In this document: positions 15,427 through 24,476 of the stretch, one piece after another
Layout of the letters: every line of letters starts with the position of its first letter
How positions within the stretch are numbered: the first letter of the stretch is position 1
Assembly: GCF_017873415.1 (NCBI RefSeq)
Contig: NZ_JAGGKD010000003.1
Location: forward strand, 124,001 to 188,000
DNA: 64,000 nt
Reading direction: 5' to 3'
Origin: Methanolobus bombayensis
Lineage (GTDB): Archaea; Halobacteriota; Methanosarcinia; Methanosarcinales; Methanosarcinaceae
Position numbers and translations under genes: made by a program
The notes under the pieces: model-generated
What the model saw: the letters and a program-made list of their open reading frames with translations, nothing else
Databases searched by the model: none
What the model was told of the DNA's origin: nothing

Positions 15427-18400
15427 TCACTCAAGTGCTTCACGAAGGGTTTTGGTCTCGTAAAGGTCCTTTATTACAGGAACAACATCTTCTCCGGCTC
15501 TTTCAGAGTTCGCCAGCTCACCGGCATACTTCACATCAAGCAACTTCTTTCTGGTAATATACTCACCATCCTGCATTTTCAGTACATGGTGCAGGATATT
15601 GTTACTACTTTGTTCGTATATCTTCCAGTAACCTCCGCCCGAGGTCAGTGGAGAGATGTTGTCAAGGAAACTTGTAGCTGCAAGGAGAGTAAGAGTTACC
15701 TCCCATGGTTTGGCATGTGAATGAGTTATTACACGGGCATCCTGTGAACTCTTCAGTGACATTATAGCATTGATATCTGTGGATATCGTACTGTTCACAA
15801 CAGACGATGAAATATATGAGGAACGTGAACCAATCACAAGACCCACTTTTCCGAAAGTCCACTTTTCAGTGGTGCTTATAGGAATCATCTGATTGTGTAT
15901 TCCCAGTTTATAATTCTCAAGCAACGAAGGATATGTAGCCTTCACTTCGGAAAGCAGGTTGTTAAGCTCATTCATTCCGTTGTCATCGTTGTCAAGGTTT
16001 GTAAGGTCAGACATCTCGCCAATAAGGGACAGTATCTTCGGATTGATCTCTCCAACCTTTGTCCTGTAAAGACTCTTATCAGTCTTATTCTTGGATTTTG
16101 TCTTTTCATTGATAGAAGACATGTGATGATAGAACGACTCATAGTGTTTGTTGAGGTCTCTTCTGGAGCTGAATGTCTTTTCATGGAGATCTTCAGCATG
16201 GTCCATCATATCTGCAAGAGAGCGTTTTTCACCAATCTCTTCTTTGACTGCTTCAATATCCTCATTAATGGATTTTGATTTCAGGAAATATCCTTCCTTT
16301 TTAAGATATATTTCTGTCAGGAATTCTCTTAAAGAGCCTATCAGCTCACTTCTCTCTGTCTGGTCAAAAATGGAATCTATCCTGTCATAATTAAGTGAAT
16401 CTTTACCTGCATCGCCTAACAATGAATTAATAGTCTGGTTTTTGATATCTGAAGCTTTTTTGTGCAGGCCTTTATTCAGGAAATCATCAGGTACATAGAA
16501 TTCAAAAGGACTGTTGATCTGTATGTTCCAGTATTTGGCATTGGATTTGATATAATCCTCTTTTTCCTTTTTCATTGCCTCATACTTTCTAATCTTTTTC
16601 TTTTTGTCACCCTTGATGAATCCAATAATTCCTCCACCTTTTTCCTGCTTCTTCTTTTCAGATTCATAGAAATAATACAGTGCTATGGATTCTATCAGAT
16701 TGATCAGGCCATCAAAACTGTCTCCTATTTCGTAGGAAATATCTTTGATCTCCTGCTGCATTGCAGAAACATTGGAAGCCCTGAGCCAGCTACTTTTATC
16801 TCTGGCCTTTATATCACCACTCTTAACCTGGGAAATGAATTCCTCAATTTTCATTTTCAGGTCTCTCTCCTTTTCATCCAGTGACTGGACTTTAAGATTA
16901 ATAGTGAGATACTGATCTATCTCTTTCTCATTGTCATAGAGCCGTTGCTCCGCTTTTTTGACAACCTGGTCTCTAAGCAGTTCTGCCCCGGCACTTTCCT
17001 CTTCTTTTTCAAGGATCTGATTTTCAAGCTCCTTTATCTCATCTTTCAGCTTTTTGGCCTTGACATTCATGTTGCTGATGGTAGAGGACATATTCTGATT
17101 GCCTTTTAACATATCAATAAGAGTTGACCTTGCGGATTCCTCAGTTACACCGGACACTTTCCTGAAAAGATGAGCAGTTTCTTCCAGAACCTGAATACTT
17201 TCAGGTATAAGATTGGCCAGTTTCTTATCATTTTCATCGGTAAGTTCGCTTGGCTCAACACTCTGTGAACCGGCCTTAACCTTGGACAGATACTCGACCA
17301 TATCATCAAAAGTAGTTATTTTATCGATCTGCATTTCATCCGGAATCTGATTTGCGATGAAATATTCGATGGTATCCACACTCTTATAATTGAGCAGGCT
17401 ACCAATCTCATGCTTGAGAACATTTTCGATATTCCTGTATTCTTTCTTGATATATTCAAAATTTTCTTTTGTAGGTGCAGTTTCCTTAAAAGAATACTGG
17501 TTTTCCAAAAATGAAGATACTTGCTGATTTAGTTCTTTCCTTGAAATTGTTATCATTTCAAGGGAGTTGATAATTTCTTCATACTGATTTTTAAGTCCAC
17601 GGAGATCCTCTATCGGGTATTCGATAACATGAGAATTGGCAAAAATGAATGATGAGAATGAACCTTTAACATCACTAATATTAATGTCACCGGTTTCCAC
17701 GTGGAAGAAATTAGTAAACACATTGGGGAACATTGCATCAAACTCATGAACCTCTGCACGAGCCTCTTCACCCTTCTTGTATCCTGTGGGACCCAGAGAT
17801 GTGACGATAACATTGTTGAACAGCCTCTCGGTCATATTGAGATACTCAAGCTCTGTGAGAGCAATAGACGCATTAAGCTGTTCTTTTTCTCCTTCCTGCG
17901 TTGTCGGGAGAACAACAAAAAGACATAGTTGTGTGGAATCTCCTTTAAATGAGCGTATATAGCGTGCAAGGTCAATGAACATACCAGAACCTGTGCCACC
18001 CCCTAGACCTACAACGATTGCCACACTTCCCCTGCTTGAAAAAGTTGGGAATCCACTTGATTCGCCCTCCGTTATGACTTTGTAGAATATAGCTTTGGAA
18101 ATGGCTCTTCTGCGGTGCACTCCACCACCGAAATCATCCATTGCAAGATGATCGATCTTCAGAAGATCCTCAAAAAGAATACCATCTTCCGTGTCATCGT
18201 TGAGCCACCAGGTTTTCACTTTAGGTTCAGACCTTTTGTTCTTTACCTTCTCAGCAATTTCCATGCTTGCAAGATCAGGCACCTGGCTTATGTTTGCAAG
18301 AGATGGCAAATAATAGAACTTACTTTCAATGCTGCCCTGTGCTCCACATTCGACTATTTTATCTTTGAGCTGTGAGATGCGTTTCTCATCGCCTTCTTTC

Positions 18401-18579
18401 TCATTTGCATCGGCGTCCATAGTATATACTTTCAGACGTCTTCCATCAGCAGAATAGTGTTTCAGGAACCAGTCATTATCGCATATTTCCATTGTCAGTC
18501 TTTTTCCACAACCGCCAACACCAACTATTGTCATATCAGTAGGTAATTGAAGTGGTGGTATGATCTTTTCGTTACTCAT
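15427..18579 (-). CDS. Large tubulin/FtsZ-superfamily protein
   Basis: A 1050-residue cytoplasmic protein with a tubulin/FtsZ-type GTPase domain. The N-terminal loop IVGVGGCGKR (18-27), DADANE (55-60) and the signature GGGTGSG (193-199) are all in the expected order. It is over twice the length of FtsZ. Residues from about 490 to 620 are predicted coiled coil (heptad-like KLKDEIKELENQILEKEEE), and a second charged helical stretch follows. A conserved-looking C-terminal domain resumes near 930. This fits the Tubulin_2-like or FtsZl-1 group. It is probably not the cell-division FtsZ. It overlaps the upstream gene by ATGA. Polymerisation and GTP hydrolysis are inferred only. Confidence 0.88.
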   Translation of the reverse strand: MSNEKIIPPLQLPTDMTIVGVGGCGKRLTMEICDNDWFLKHYSADGRRLKVYTMDADANEKEGDEKRISQLKDKIVECGAQGSIESKFYYLPSLANISQVPDLASMEIAEKVKNKRSEPKVKTWWLNDDTEDGILFEDLLKIDHLAMDDFGGGVHRRRAISKAIFYKVITEGESSGFPTFSSRGSVAIVVGLGGGTGSGMFIDLARYIRSFKGDSTQLCLFVVLPTTQEGEKEQLNASIALTELEYLNMTERLFNNVIVTSLGPTGYKKGEEARAEVHEFDAMFPNVFTNFFHVETGDINISDVKGSFSSFIFANSHVIEYPIEDLRGLKNQYEEIINSLEMITISRKELNQQVSSFLENQYSFKETAPTKENFEYIKKEYRNIENVLKHEIGSLLNYKSVDTIEYFIANQIPDEMQIDKITTFDDMVEYLSKVKAGSQSVEPSELTDENDKKLANLIPESIQVLEETAHLFRKVSGVTEESARSTLIDMLKGNQNMSSTISNMNVKAKKLKDEIKELENQILEKEEESAGAELLRDQVVKKAEQRLYDNEKEIDQYLTINLKVQSLDEKERDLKMKIEEFISQVKSGDIKARDKSSWLRASNVSAMQQEIKDISYEIGDSFDGLINLIESIALYYFYESEKKKQEKGGGIIGFIKGDKKKKIRKYEAMKKEKEDYIKSNAKYWNIQINSPFEFYVPDDFLNKGLHKKASDIKNQTINSLLGDAGKDSLNYDRIDSIFDQTERSELIGSLREFLTEIYLKKEGYFLKSKSINEDIEAVKEEIGEKRSLADMMDHAEDLHEKTFSSRRDLNKHYESFYHHMSSINEKTKSKNKTDKSLYRTKVGEINPKILSLIGEMSDLTNLDNDDNGMNELNNLLSEVKATYPSLLENYKLGIHNQMIPISTTEKWTFGKVGLVIGSRSSYISSSVVNSTISTDINAIMSLKSSQDARVITHSHAKPWEVTLTLLAATSFLDNISPLTSGGGYWKIYEQSSNNILHHVLKMQDGEYITRKKLLDVKYAGELANSERAGEDVVPVIKDLYETKTLREALE

Positions 18580-19313
18580 ATGTCATCATCCTCGTAGTCA
18601 TCATCACGATTACCTAACCGGATACCGATTATCGTACCAATGATAAGAGCAAATATAATTCCACCTGCTGCCAGGTACAAAGAGATCTCTGGCCCCTCTT
18701 CCTGAGAGTTCAGATGATCTGCAAGTTCATTGGCTTCATGAACAAGTCCTTTGTCAAAAAGATCTGTGAGATAGTTCCTGAAGAAAGGATCGTCAATTGA
18801 GTCCATTTTACCTGTAAAAGATTCAATCTCAGGTACGTTTATTGTAAAGACCCTGGTGTCACTGTCCTTCAGACTGTTCTTCTCATCATCGAGAAGATTA
18901 AAACGATAGTAAGCGTAACCTGTTCTCTTTTCATCGAGTTTTATGAGAGTTACTTTATCAGTCTGGACAACTTCCCTGACAATAGGAACTTTACCCTGTA
19001 TGTGAACGAGGACTTCTTCATCACTGTCATTCAGGTTCAGGACATAGTTGTTGGAATTGCTGGTAATATTGAATTCCGTAAAGTTGTAAAGAGGATTATT
19101 TCCATATGCTTCAAGATCGGTCTCGAACGAAATATAATCTGCAGACTGAGGAATACTGGAGATTGTCAGATAATATTCAACGATATCTCCTTCCCTGGCC
19201 TCATCAGGCAGATCACCTTCGATGTTTACATCTACTGCAGAAACGTTCGAAATAAGAGAAATAAGAATAAAGAAACAAAGTATAGTTTCGACTAATATAT
19301 CGCGTGTTTTCAT
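18576..19313 (-). CDS. Secreted-domain single-pass membrane protein of the tubulin-like operon
   Basis: A 245-residue protein with a signal peptide (hydrophobic core ILCFFILISLISNVSA). A beta-rich external region of ~185 residues (LPDEAREGDIVEYYLTI recalls CARDB or other Ig-like surface domains) is followed by one membrane segment at about 214-234. The cytoplasmic tail is short and very acidic (DDDYEDDDI). It is the first gene of the operon and its stop overlaps the tubulin-like start. The topology suggests an external sensor or anchor whose tail could contact the cytoplasmic tubulin-like protein. No specific family was recognised. Confidence 0.8.
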   Translation of the reverse strand: MKTRDILVETILCFFILISLISNVSAVDVNIEGDLPDEAREGDIVEYYLTISSIPQSADYISFETDLEAYGNNPLYNFTEFNITSNSNNYVLNLNDSDEEVLVHIQGKVPIVREVVQTDKVTLIKLDEKRTGYAYYRFNLLDDEKNSLKDSDTRVFTINVPEIESFTGKMDSIDDPFFRNYLTDLFDKGLVHEANELADHLNSQEEGPEISLYLAAGGIIFALIIGTIIGIRLGNRDDDYEDDDI

Positions 19314-19710
19314 GATTCAACCCCAAAATAATGGCTTATTGCAACAATTCCAATTCACACCAACCTCTAATTGAAATTATTGTCCCACAAGTCAATAATT
19401 TTGTACATAAACTCAATCATTTAACTATATAATCTTTTTGATTTTATTGTGATTTTTAAATGATATTAATAAAATATTACAGACTAATAAAAAAGAAAAC
19501 AGGATTTAATACTTTATTCATGCCAAATAAATTGATAAAAGCACATAAATATGAAATAATTTTGTTGTACCGATTATAACATATCTTTATAGCATATTTT
19601 CAGCATCAAAATATCAAAACCATTATATCCCATAACCACACTACTACCCCTGCAACGTAACACAAATACAGTTGAGAATAATACTTCATACAAAAAAGAA
19701 GGTTTATATC
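19314..19710. promoter_or_regulatory. Divergent intergenic region: tubulin-like operon and cfbA promoters
   Basis: This 397-base AT-rich gap separates the leftward tubulin-like operon from the rightward cfbA. On the minus strand a clear TATA element (GATTATATAG) lies at 19425-19434. This predicts a transcript start near 19400 and an ~85-base leader ending in a GGGG site before the ATG at 19313. For cfbA a TATA-like CTTTATAG lies near 19584. No coding region or strong repeat was seen. Confidence 0.5.
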
Positions 19711-20106
19711 ATGAGTGAAAAAATCGGAATTTTAGCTATTGGACACGGCAGCAGATTACCATACAACAACCAGGTTGTTACTGAAATCGCAAACATGATC
19801 GCAGAGAACAATCCTGAATATGTGGTAAAGGCAGGATTCATGGAGAACAGTGAGCCTACAGTAGAAGAGGCACTCATGTCATTTGAAGGTACAGGTGTAA
19901 CAACAATCGCTGCAGCACCAGTATTCCTTGCATCAGGCATCCACATCACAAAAGACATTCCTGCAATCCTCAAACTTGACTCTGAGACAAACGAAGGCGA
20001 GATCCAACTTGATGGAAACAAGGTCAGGATCGTATACGCAAAACCTCTTGGAAGCGACAAGCTCATTGCAGACCTCATCTTCAAGAGAGCACAGGAAGTC
20101 CTTTAA
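19711..20106 (+). CDS. cfbA: Sirohydrochlorin nickelochelatase CfbA, copy 1
   Basis: A 131-residue small CbiX-type chelatase. In methanogens this enzyme inserts nickel into sirohydrochlorin, the first committed step to coenzyme F430 of methyl-CoM reductase; it can also use cobalt. The metal-binding histidines are in GHGSR (H10) and [11 protein letters not shown]. The archaeal short form works as a dimer. I start at the ATG at 19711, which gives the standard N-terminus [15 protein letters not shown]. An upstream ATG at 19672 adds an unlikely 13-residue extension. A close paralogue lies 292 bases downstream on the same strand. Confidence 0.9.
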   Translation: MSEKIGILAIGHGSRLPYNNQVVTEIANMIAENNPEYVVKAGFMENSEPTVEEALMSFEGTGVTTIAAAPVFLASGIHITKDIPAILKLDSETNEGEIQLDGNKVRIVYAKPLGSDKLIADLIFKRAQEVL

Positions 20107-20398
20107 GCTGTGTCACTGGCACAGTCATCTTTTTTAATATATTCTTTTTTTGCAATATCTCCATTTAATCTTATAATGGAAATTGTTTTTGTGATTTTGG
20201 TGGATATTTCATCAAAATCAAGACCCTGAAACTTATAAGAACCAGAAATTTTGAACCGGGTCCAATAATCATATTATAGTACTACTGAAAACTACAATGT
20301 TTTGCATTATGTCTGGATAAATTTTGATTCACACGTGTTTATTTTGCAAATACATATATACCTTATTGATAATGGTATTTTACACAGAAGGTTACATC

Positions 20399-20794
20399 AT
20401 GAATGAAAAAATAGGACTTTTGATTATCGGACACGGCAGCAGATTACCATACAACAACCAAGTTGTTACTGAAATCTCAAACATAATCGCAGAAAGTAAT
20501 CCGGAATACGTTATAAAAACAGGCTTCGTAGAACACAGTGAACCAAAAGTAAGAGAAGCACTAATGTCATTTGAAGGTACAGGTGTGACAAAAATCGCTG
20601 CAACACCCGTATTCATGGCATCCGGAGTTCACCTCACTGAAGATATTCCTGAATTCCTTGAACTTGATCCGGAGACTAATGAAGGAGAGGTTGAATTCGA
20701 CGGGCACAAAGTAAAGATAGTTTACGCAAAACCTCTTGGCAGTGACAGGCTTATTGCAGACCTTATTTTCAAGAGAGTACAGGAAGCGCTTTAA
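20399..20794 (+). CDS. cfbA: Sirohydrochlorin nickelochelatase CfbA, copy 2
   Basis: A second 131-residue CfbA, alignable with copy 1 without gaps and roughly three-quarters identical. Both catalytic histidines are kept ([16 protein letters not shown]), so it is probably active. It has its own TATA-like element (ACATATATACC, about 20352-20362) and is not simply read from the copy 1 promoter. The ATG at 20399 follows GAAGGTT. The first ~48 bases of the shared coding block differ by only one base between copies, far less than the rest, as expected from gene conversion or strong constraint. Different metal preference or expression is possible. Confidence 0.88.
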   Translation: MNEKIGLLIIGHGSRLPYNNQVVTEISNIIAESNPEYVIKTGFVEHSEPKVREALMSFEGTGVTKIAATPVFMASGVHLTEDIPEFLELDPETNEGEVEFDGHKVKIVYAKPLGSDRLIADLIFKRVQEAL

Positions 20795-20860
20795 ATAAAT
20801 AAAGCGACTTCACACCTCTTTTTTAGGGAAGATTAGACACAACATTAGTATTACCTGTTT

Positions 20861-21898
20861 TCACACAGAAATACTGAATTGTCCGTATTTAGAAATAACG
20901 ACATTCTCAATAACATCCGCAAGATTATCCCTTGCAACATCCGTGACCGCTGCAAAGACGGTGAAATTACTTCCGTGATCCTCATTTTGTGAAACTACAA
21001 ACTCCAGCTTTGGCTGATCCTTATAAGATGTCACACTGGCCCTCAGACCCACAGAACCCGTGTGGAGAAACATTTTCAAATGTCCAAGGAACCGTGGATT
21101 GATATCGATAATACCGTTTCTGACAGAATGCATAACATCAAGAACCAGCTTGGATGCTGCTTCACCATCCAGAAGACTATTTACCTCATAAGAACCTGCA
21201 TAACTGCCAACATTGAAATGATCGAACTCATCATCACATACAGTATTACATGAATCAGAAATACCATGCATAGGAGCATGCTCACCTTTTGTGACAACAG
21301 AAGATTCGATCTCGTCCATAAACGAATTAAAACTTCCATCATCAGCTTCCATTGACAGAGTAAAAAGAATGGAATCCGGATTAAAACCTTTTATCGCATA
21401 TTTAATTTCAGCAAGTTGATCACGTTCCAGCAGATCCTGTTTATTAAGCACAACAATATCAGCATTTTGGACCTGCTTTATAATCGCATCACCGGAATGT
21501 TCCATTAGCTCTCCAAATTTACTGCCATCTATCAACGAAATAATCGGACCCATACTTACTTCAGGGCCAAACTCCATCTTTTCGATCTGCTCTTTGACCC
21601 TCAGAGGGAAAGCAACTCCTGTAGGTTCTATCAGGAGAATGTCAGGGTCAAATTGTGCCTGAACAAGAGAAATATTAGCTTCAAGGGCATATTTTAATGT
21701 ACAGCAAATACAGCCTCTTGGAATCTCTTTTGACTTCAGTCCATTATTACTAATGACCTGACCATCCACACCCACATCACCGATATCATTTACAAGCACT
21801 GCCACGCTGTAACCTTTATTTTTAAAATGATTTCCCATTCGGATTATAGAAGTTGTTTTACCACTTCCCAAAAAACCACTTACAATTATTATTTTCAT
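20861..21898 (-). CDS. G3E-family (CobW-type) GTPase, metal chaperone-like
   Basis: A 345-residue G3E P-loop GTPase. The Walker A GFLGSGKTT is at 8-16, the metal-binding CxCC loop (GCICC) at 62-66, and the G4 motif VLNKQDLL near 150. G3E proteins deliver nickel, cobalt or zinc to enzymes. The C-terminal half follows the CobW_C pattern but lacks a long histidine tract. It converges on cfbA copy 2 and lies just downstream of a larger G3E paralogue on the same strand, 74 bases away. Nickel or cobalt supply for F430 or corrinoids is plausible but not shown. Confidence 0.85.
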   Translation of the reverse strand: MKIIIVSGFLGSGKTTSIIRMGNHFKNKGYSVAVLVNDIGDVGVDGQVISNNGLKSKEIPRGCICCTLKYALEANISLVQAQFDPDILLIEPTGVAFPLRVKEQIEKMEFGPEVSMGPIISLIDGSKFGELMEHSGDAIIKQVQNADIVVLNKQDLLERDQLAEIKYAIKGFNPDSILFTLSMEADDGSFNSFMDEIESSVVTKGEHAPMHGISDSCNTVCDDEFDHFNVGSYAGSYEVNSLLDGEAASKLVLDVMHSVRNGIIDINPRFLGHLKMFLHTGSVGLRASVTSYKDQPKLEFVVSQNEDHGSNFTVFAAVTDVARDNLADVIENVVISKYGQFSISV

Positions 21899-21972
21899 TC
21901 AGACCCTCATAAGTTCAGTTGAATAATTTAGTGAAATACCATTTCCGAAATAGATACAATCTTTAAAAAGAA

Positions 21973-23277
21973 TCATAGGATACAATCGCTCCCCTCTGCA
22001 CCGCATCCTGTCAGATCGTGATCGTAGATATCATCCATATCCTCTTCCAGCTCACTGTGATGATATTTATGTTCATGACTGTGATGGTGATCATGGTGGC
22101 CTTCATGGTCGTCATCGTGATGATGGTGATCGTGGTCATGAGAATCGTGCAAACGTTGGGAAGTCATATTCCTTTTACTGAAAGCGGCTTCAACATTCTC
22201 ATCCACCAGATTTACAAGTTCATTTTCATTCAAACCTGAAACCGCTGTGAGTATCTTAAACCTCGGACCGGAATGTGCAGTTGTTTCTATTATATTCATA
22301 GAAGGGCTTTCGGCATGTGAAGTGATGCTGATCTTTACAGTTTCATCCGGAACTTCCAAGAACATTTTAATATGACCTACAAACTCCGGACTCAAGTTCA
22401 TAATTGAACCCTTAACACTTTCAGCAATTTCCAGTGTGATCTGTCTGGCAAGTTCGCGATCAATGTCATCCTCAAGTATCCTGTAATCATTTGCATAAGA
22501 AGCAAGTCCGGAACTTTCACTGTCATAATGGGTATGATGGCCGTAATGATGGTGCTCATGATGGTCTTCATGAGAACGTTCATGATGGCCTGTACCTTCT
22601 GTTACATCCATATTTTCCCAGAGAGGAACAGTCTGTTCATTTCCATGATCTGCAGGAACATCAATTCCTTCAGTTTCGTATGGCACTATCATTTCCATAA
22701 GTTCACTGAAGCCTGCGTCTCCTGAGCGGGATGACATATTAATGACCTTTGCGCTGGAATTGAGCTGTTGTACTGAATCCACAAGTACAGACATTTTGAT
22801 GGGTTTCACAAGGTCTGCTTTGTTAATTACCAGAATCTCAGCATCTTCTATTTGTCTCAATGCATAAACTTTGACTGATTTCATAATTTCCTTGAACCGA
22901 CTTCCATCTATCAGGGTCACAAGAGGTGCCACCCTGATATTATCCCCGAAGTTCATTAGTTCGAGTTCTTTTTTGATCAGGTTCGGGAAAGCAATACCTG
23001 AAGGCTCTACCAGAATATAATCAGGATTGTATGAGTGATAAAGTTCAGTAAGTGTCGTTTTCATATTTAGCTTCAATGTGCAGCAGATACATCCATTTGT
23101 TATTTCCTTGGTGTCAAGTCCGTATTTAGAGATCAAATCCCCATCTATACCTACTTCTCCTACCTCATTCACAATTATAGCTACTGTGTGGCCTCTTTCA
23201 GCCAGTTCTTTACCTATATTTATTACCGTTGTAGTCTTTCCACTTCCTAAAAAACCGCCGATGATTATTGCATCCAT
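21973..23277 (-). CDS. G3E-family GTPase with histidine-rich metal-binding segments
   Basis: A 434-residue G3E GTPase, paralogous to the next gene. Walker A GFLGSGKTT and GCICC are at the same positions (8-16 and 62-66), with G4 VINKADL. It has two histidine-rich stretches. One is internal near residues 235-255 (EDHHEHHHYGHH) and one is near the C-terminus (about 375-410, with many DHDHHHH-type runs), followed by a final CGAEGSDC. These suggest storage or transfer of nickel, cobalt or zinc. The start has a strong AAGGAGGT site. A TATA element lies at about 23325-23333. It probably heads a two-gene unit. Confidence 0.86.
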   Translation of the reverse strand: MDAIIIGGFLGSGKTTTVINIGKELAERGHTVAIIVNEVGEVGIDGDLISKYGLDTKEITNGCICCTLKLNMKTTLTELYHSYNPDYILVEPSGIAFPNLIKKELELMNFGDNIRVAPLVTLIDGSRFKEIMKSVKVYALRQIEDAEILVINKADLVKPIKMSVLVDSVQQLNSSAKVINMSSRSGDAGFSELMEMIVPYETEGIDVPADHGNEQTVPLWENMDVTEGTGHHERSHEDHHEHHHYGHHTHYDSESSGLASYANDYRILEDDIDRELARQITLEIAESVKGSIMNLSPEFVGHIKMFLEVPDETVKISITSHAESPSMNIIETTAHSGPRFKILTAVSGLNENELVNLVDENVEAAFSKRNMTSQRLHDSHDHDHHHHDDDHEGHHDHHHSHEHKYHHSELEEDMDDIYDHDLTGCGAEGSDCIL

Positions 23278-23673
23278 TTGTTCTACCTCCTTAATGGAAC
23301 CTGAAAAATACTACCACGTGATAATATATAAACTTACGTATAAAGTTGGCACTTATCCAAAAATTAACCCACAATAATTTTTAACATAAAACACTATGAA
23401 TAGAACTAATAATAAAAATTAATGTTATTTGAATAATAAATAGAAAAAAGAAAGCATATTATAAACTATATATTATTACATATTATTGTAGAAAAAAAAG
23501 CATCATAAAGCATACTTATAATATACAGAAAAATAAACTCATAGTGACTATTTTGTCATATACTGCAAAAATAATCAAGTAATAGATGAATCATTAAGCA
23601 CGAACTCATCGAAACCAGTAAATAAGCAGTGTACCAAACTACTATTAACAAAGGTTTATGAGGAGTTGGAAAC
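23278..23673. promoter_or_regulatory. AT-rich divergent promoter region
   Basis: This 396-base gap separates the leftward G3E GTPase from the rightward DUF169 gene. The leftward TATA is TTTATATATTA at about 23323-23333. For the rightward gene ACTTATAATATAC at 23513-23525 is the best candidate, giving a long leader, and the gene has a GAGGAG site before its ATG. The middle is almost pure A/T, with no coding potential seen on either strand. Confidence 0.4.
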
Positions 23674-24372
23674 ATGGATAATGCCGAGATATCAGACAAA
23701 CTCGTAAAGCTGCTTGACCTCAGACATGAGCCGGTTGCTGTAAAGGTAATAAAGAAAGGCGAAAAGAACCCGGAAGGGTTCAATGAACCTGAAAAAAACA
23801 TCCGACACTGCCAGTCAATAATGAGAGCAAGGAAAGGAGACTCTTTTGTAATTCCTGCAGACAAACATGCATGCATGGTTGGTGCATCAAGTCTTGGACT
23901 TGTACCGCTGCCTGCTAAAGTCAAGGAAGGAGATTTTCATTCGAACCTTGGAATGTTTGATTGCTCCGATGCTGCGGCAAATATGATATGCCAGCGGTCA
24001 GAATTCGAAGAAGAAAGCACAATTGCCACAGTTGTTGGTCCTTTGAAAGACTTCGAAAATGAACCAGATATTGTTATTCTTGTTGATCTACCTGAAACAC
24101 TATACTGGCTTATTCCTGCAGCTACATTTTTTGAGGGCGGAAGGCAGGCGTTCAGTACTGCAGCATTCCAGGCAACATGCGTGGATTCCACCATAATACC
24201 AATAACCAGTGGTAAAATGAACATGAGTCTTGGTTGCTATGGCTGTCGTCGTGCAACAGACATTGAAAATGATGAAATGATAGCCGGAATACCCTATCAG
24301 AATCTGGAAAGGATGATCGATTCACTTGAAAAGATAAACGACGGACCAATGGAAAAAGCAAGAAAGAAGTGA
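23674..24372 (+). CDS. DUF169 family protein
   Basis: A 232-residue DUF169 protein, recognised from LLDLRHEPVAVKVIKKGE, the RHCQSIMRARKGD block, GLGLVPLP-like SSLGLVPLP and the C-terminal MSLGCYGCRRATD. Several cysteines (in HCQ, DKHACMVG, DCSD, CYGC) could bind metal or haem, but no cofactor is established. A paralogue lies at 26810-27505 on the other strand, so the two bracket a three-gene segment. The start is supported by a GAGGAG site. Function unknown; methanogens often carry several copies. Confidence 0.8.
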   Translation: MDNAEISDKLVKLLDLRHEPVAVKVIKKGEKNPEGFNEPEKNIRHCQSIMRARKGDSFVIPADKHACMVGASSLGLVPLPAKVKEGDFHSNLGMFDCSDAAANMICQRSEFEEESTIATVVGPLKDFENEPDIVILVDLPETLYWLIPAATFFEGGRQAFSTAAFQATCVDSTIIPITSGKMNMSLGCYGCRRATDIENDEMIAGIPYQNLERMIDSLEKINDGPMEKARKK

Positions 24373-24476
24373 CATCATAAATCTTTCACTGAAGGTTAAG
24401 CCACCATACATTTTATCTCATATGAGAGAATATCACATCCCATAGGATCTGGCTTCAGGTCACTGGTGGTTTCTGA

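Noticed and set aside
15427-18579. Cell-division FtsZ
   Set aside because: Over twice FtsZ length, with a long coiled coil and a membrane-protein operon; canonical FtsZ lies elsewhere in such genomes.
22141-22640. Short tandem repeat array
   Set aside because: The CAT/GAT-like repetition is coding for histidine and aspartate in the G3E protein, not a non-coding satellite or CRISPR.
22018-22725. Methionine/valine-rich frames opposite the histidine-rich G3E GTPase
   Set aside because: They mirror CAT/CAC histidine and GAT aspartate codons on the other strand; the G3E frame has full family motifs.
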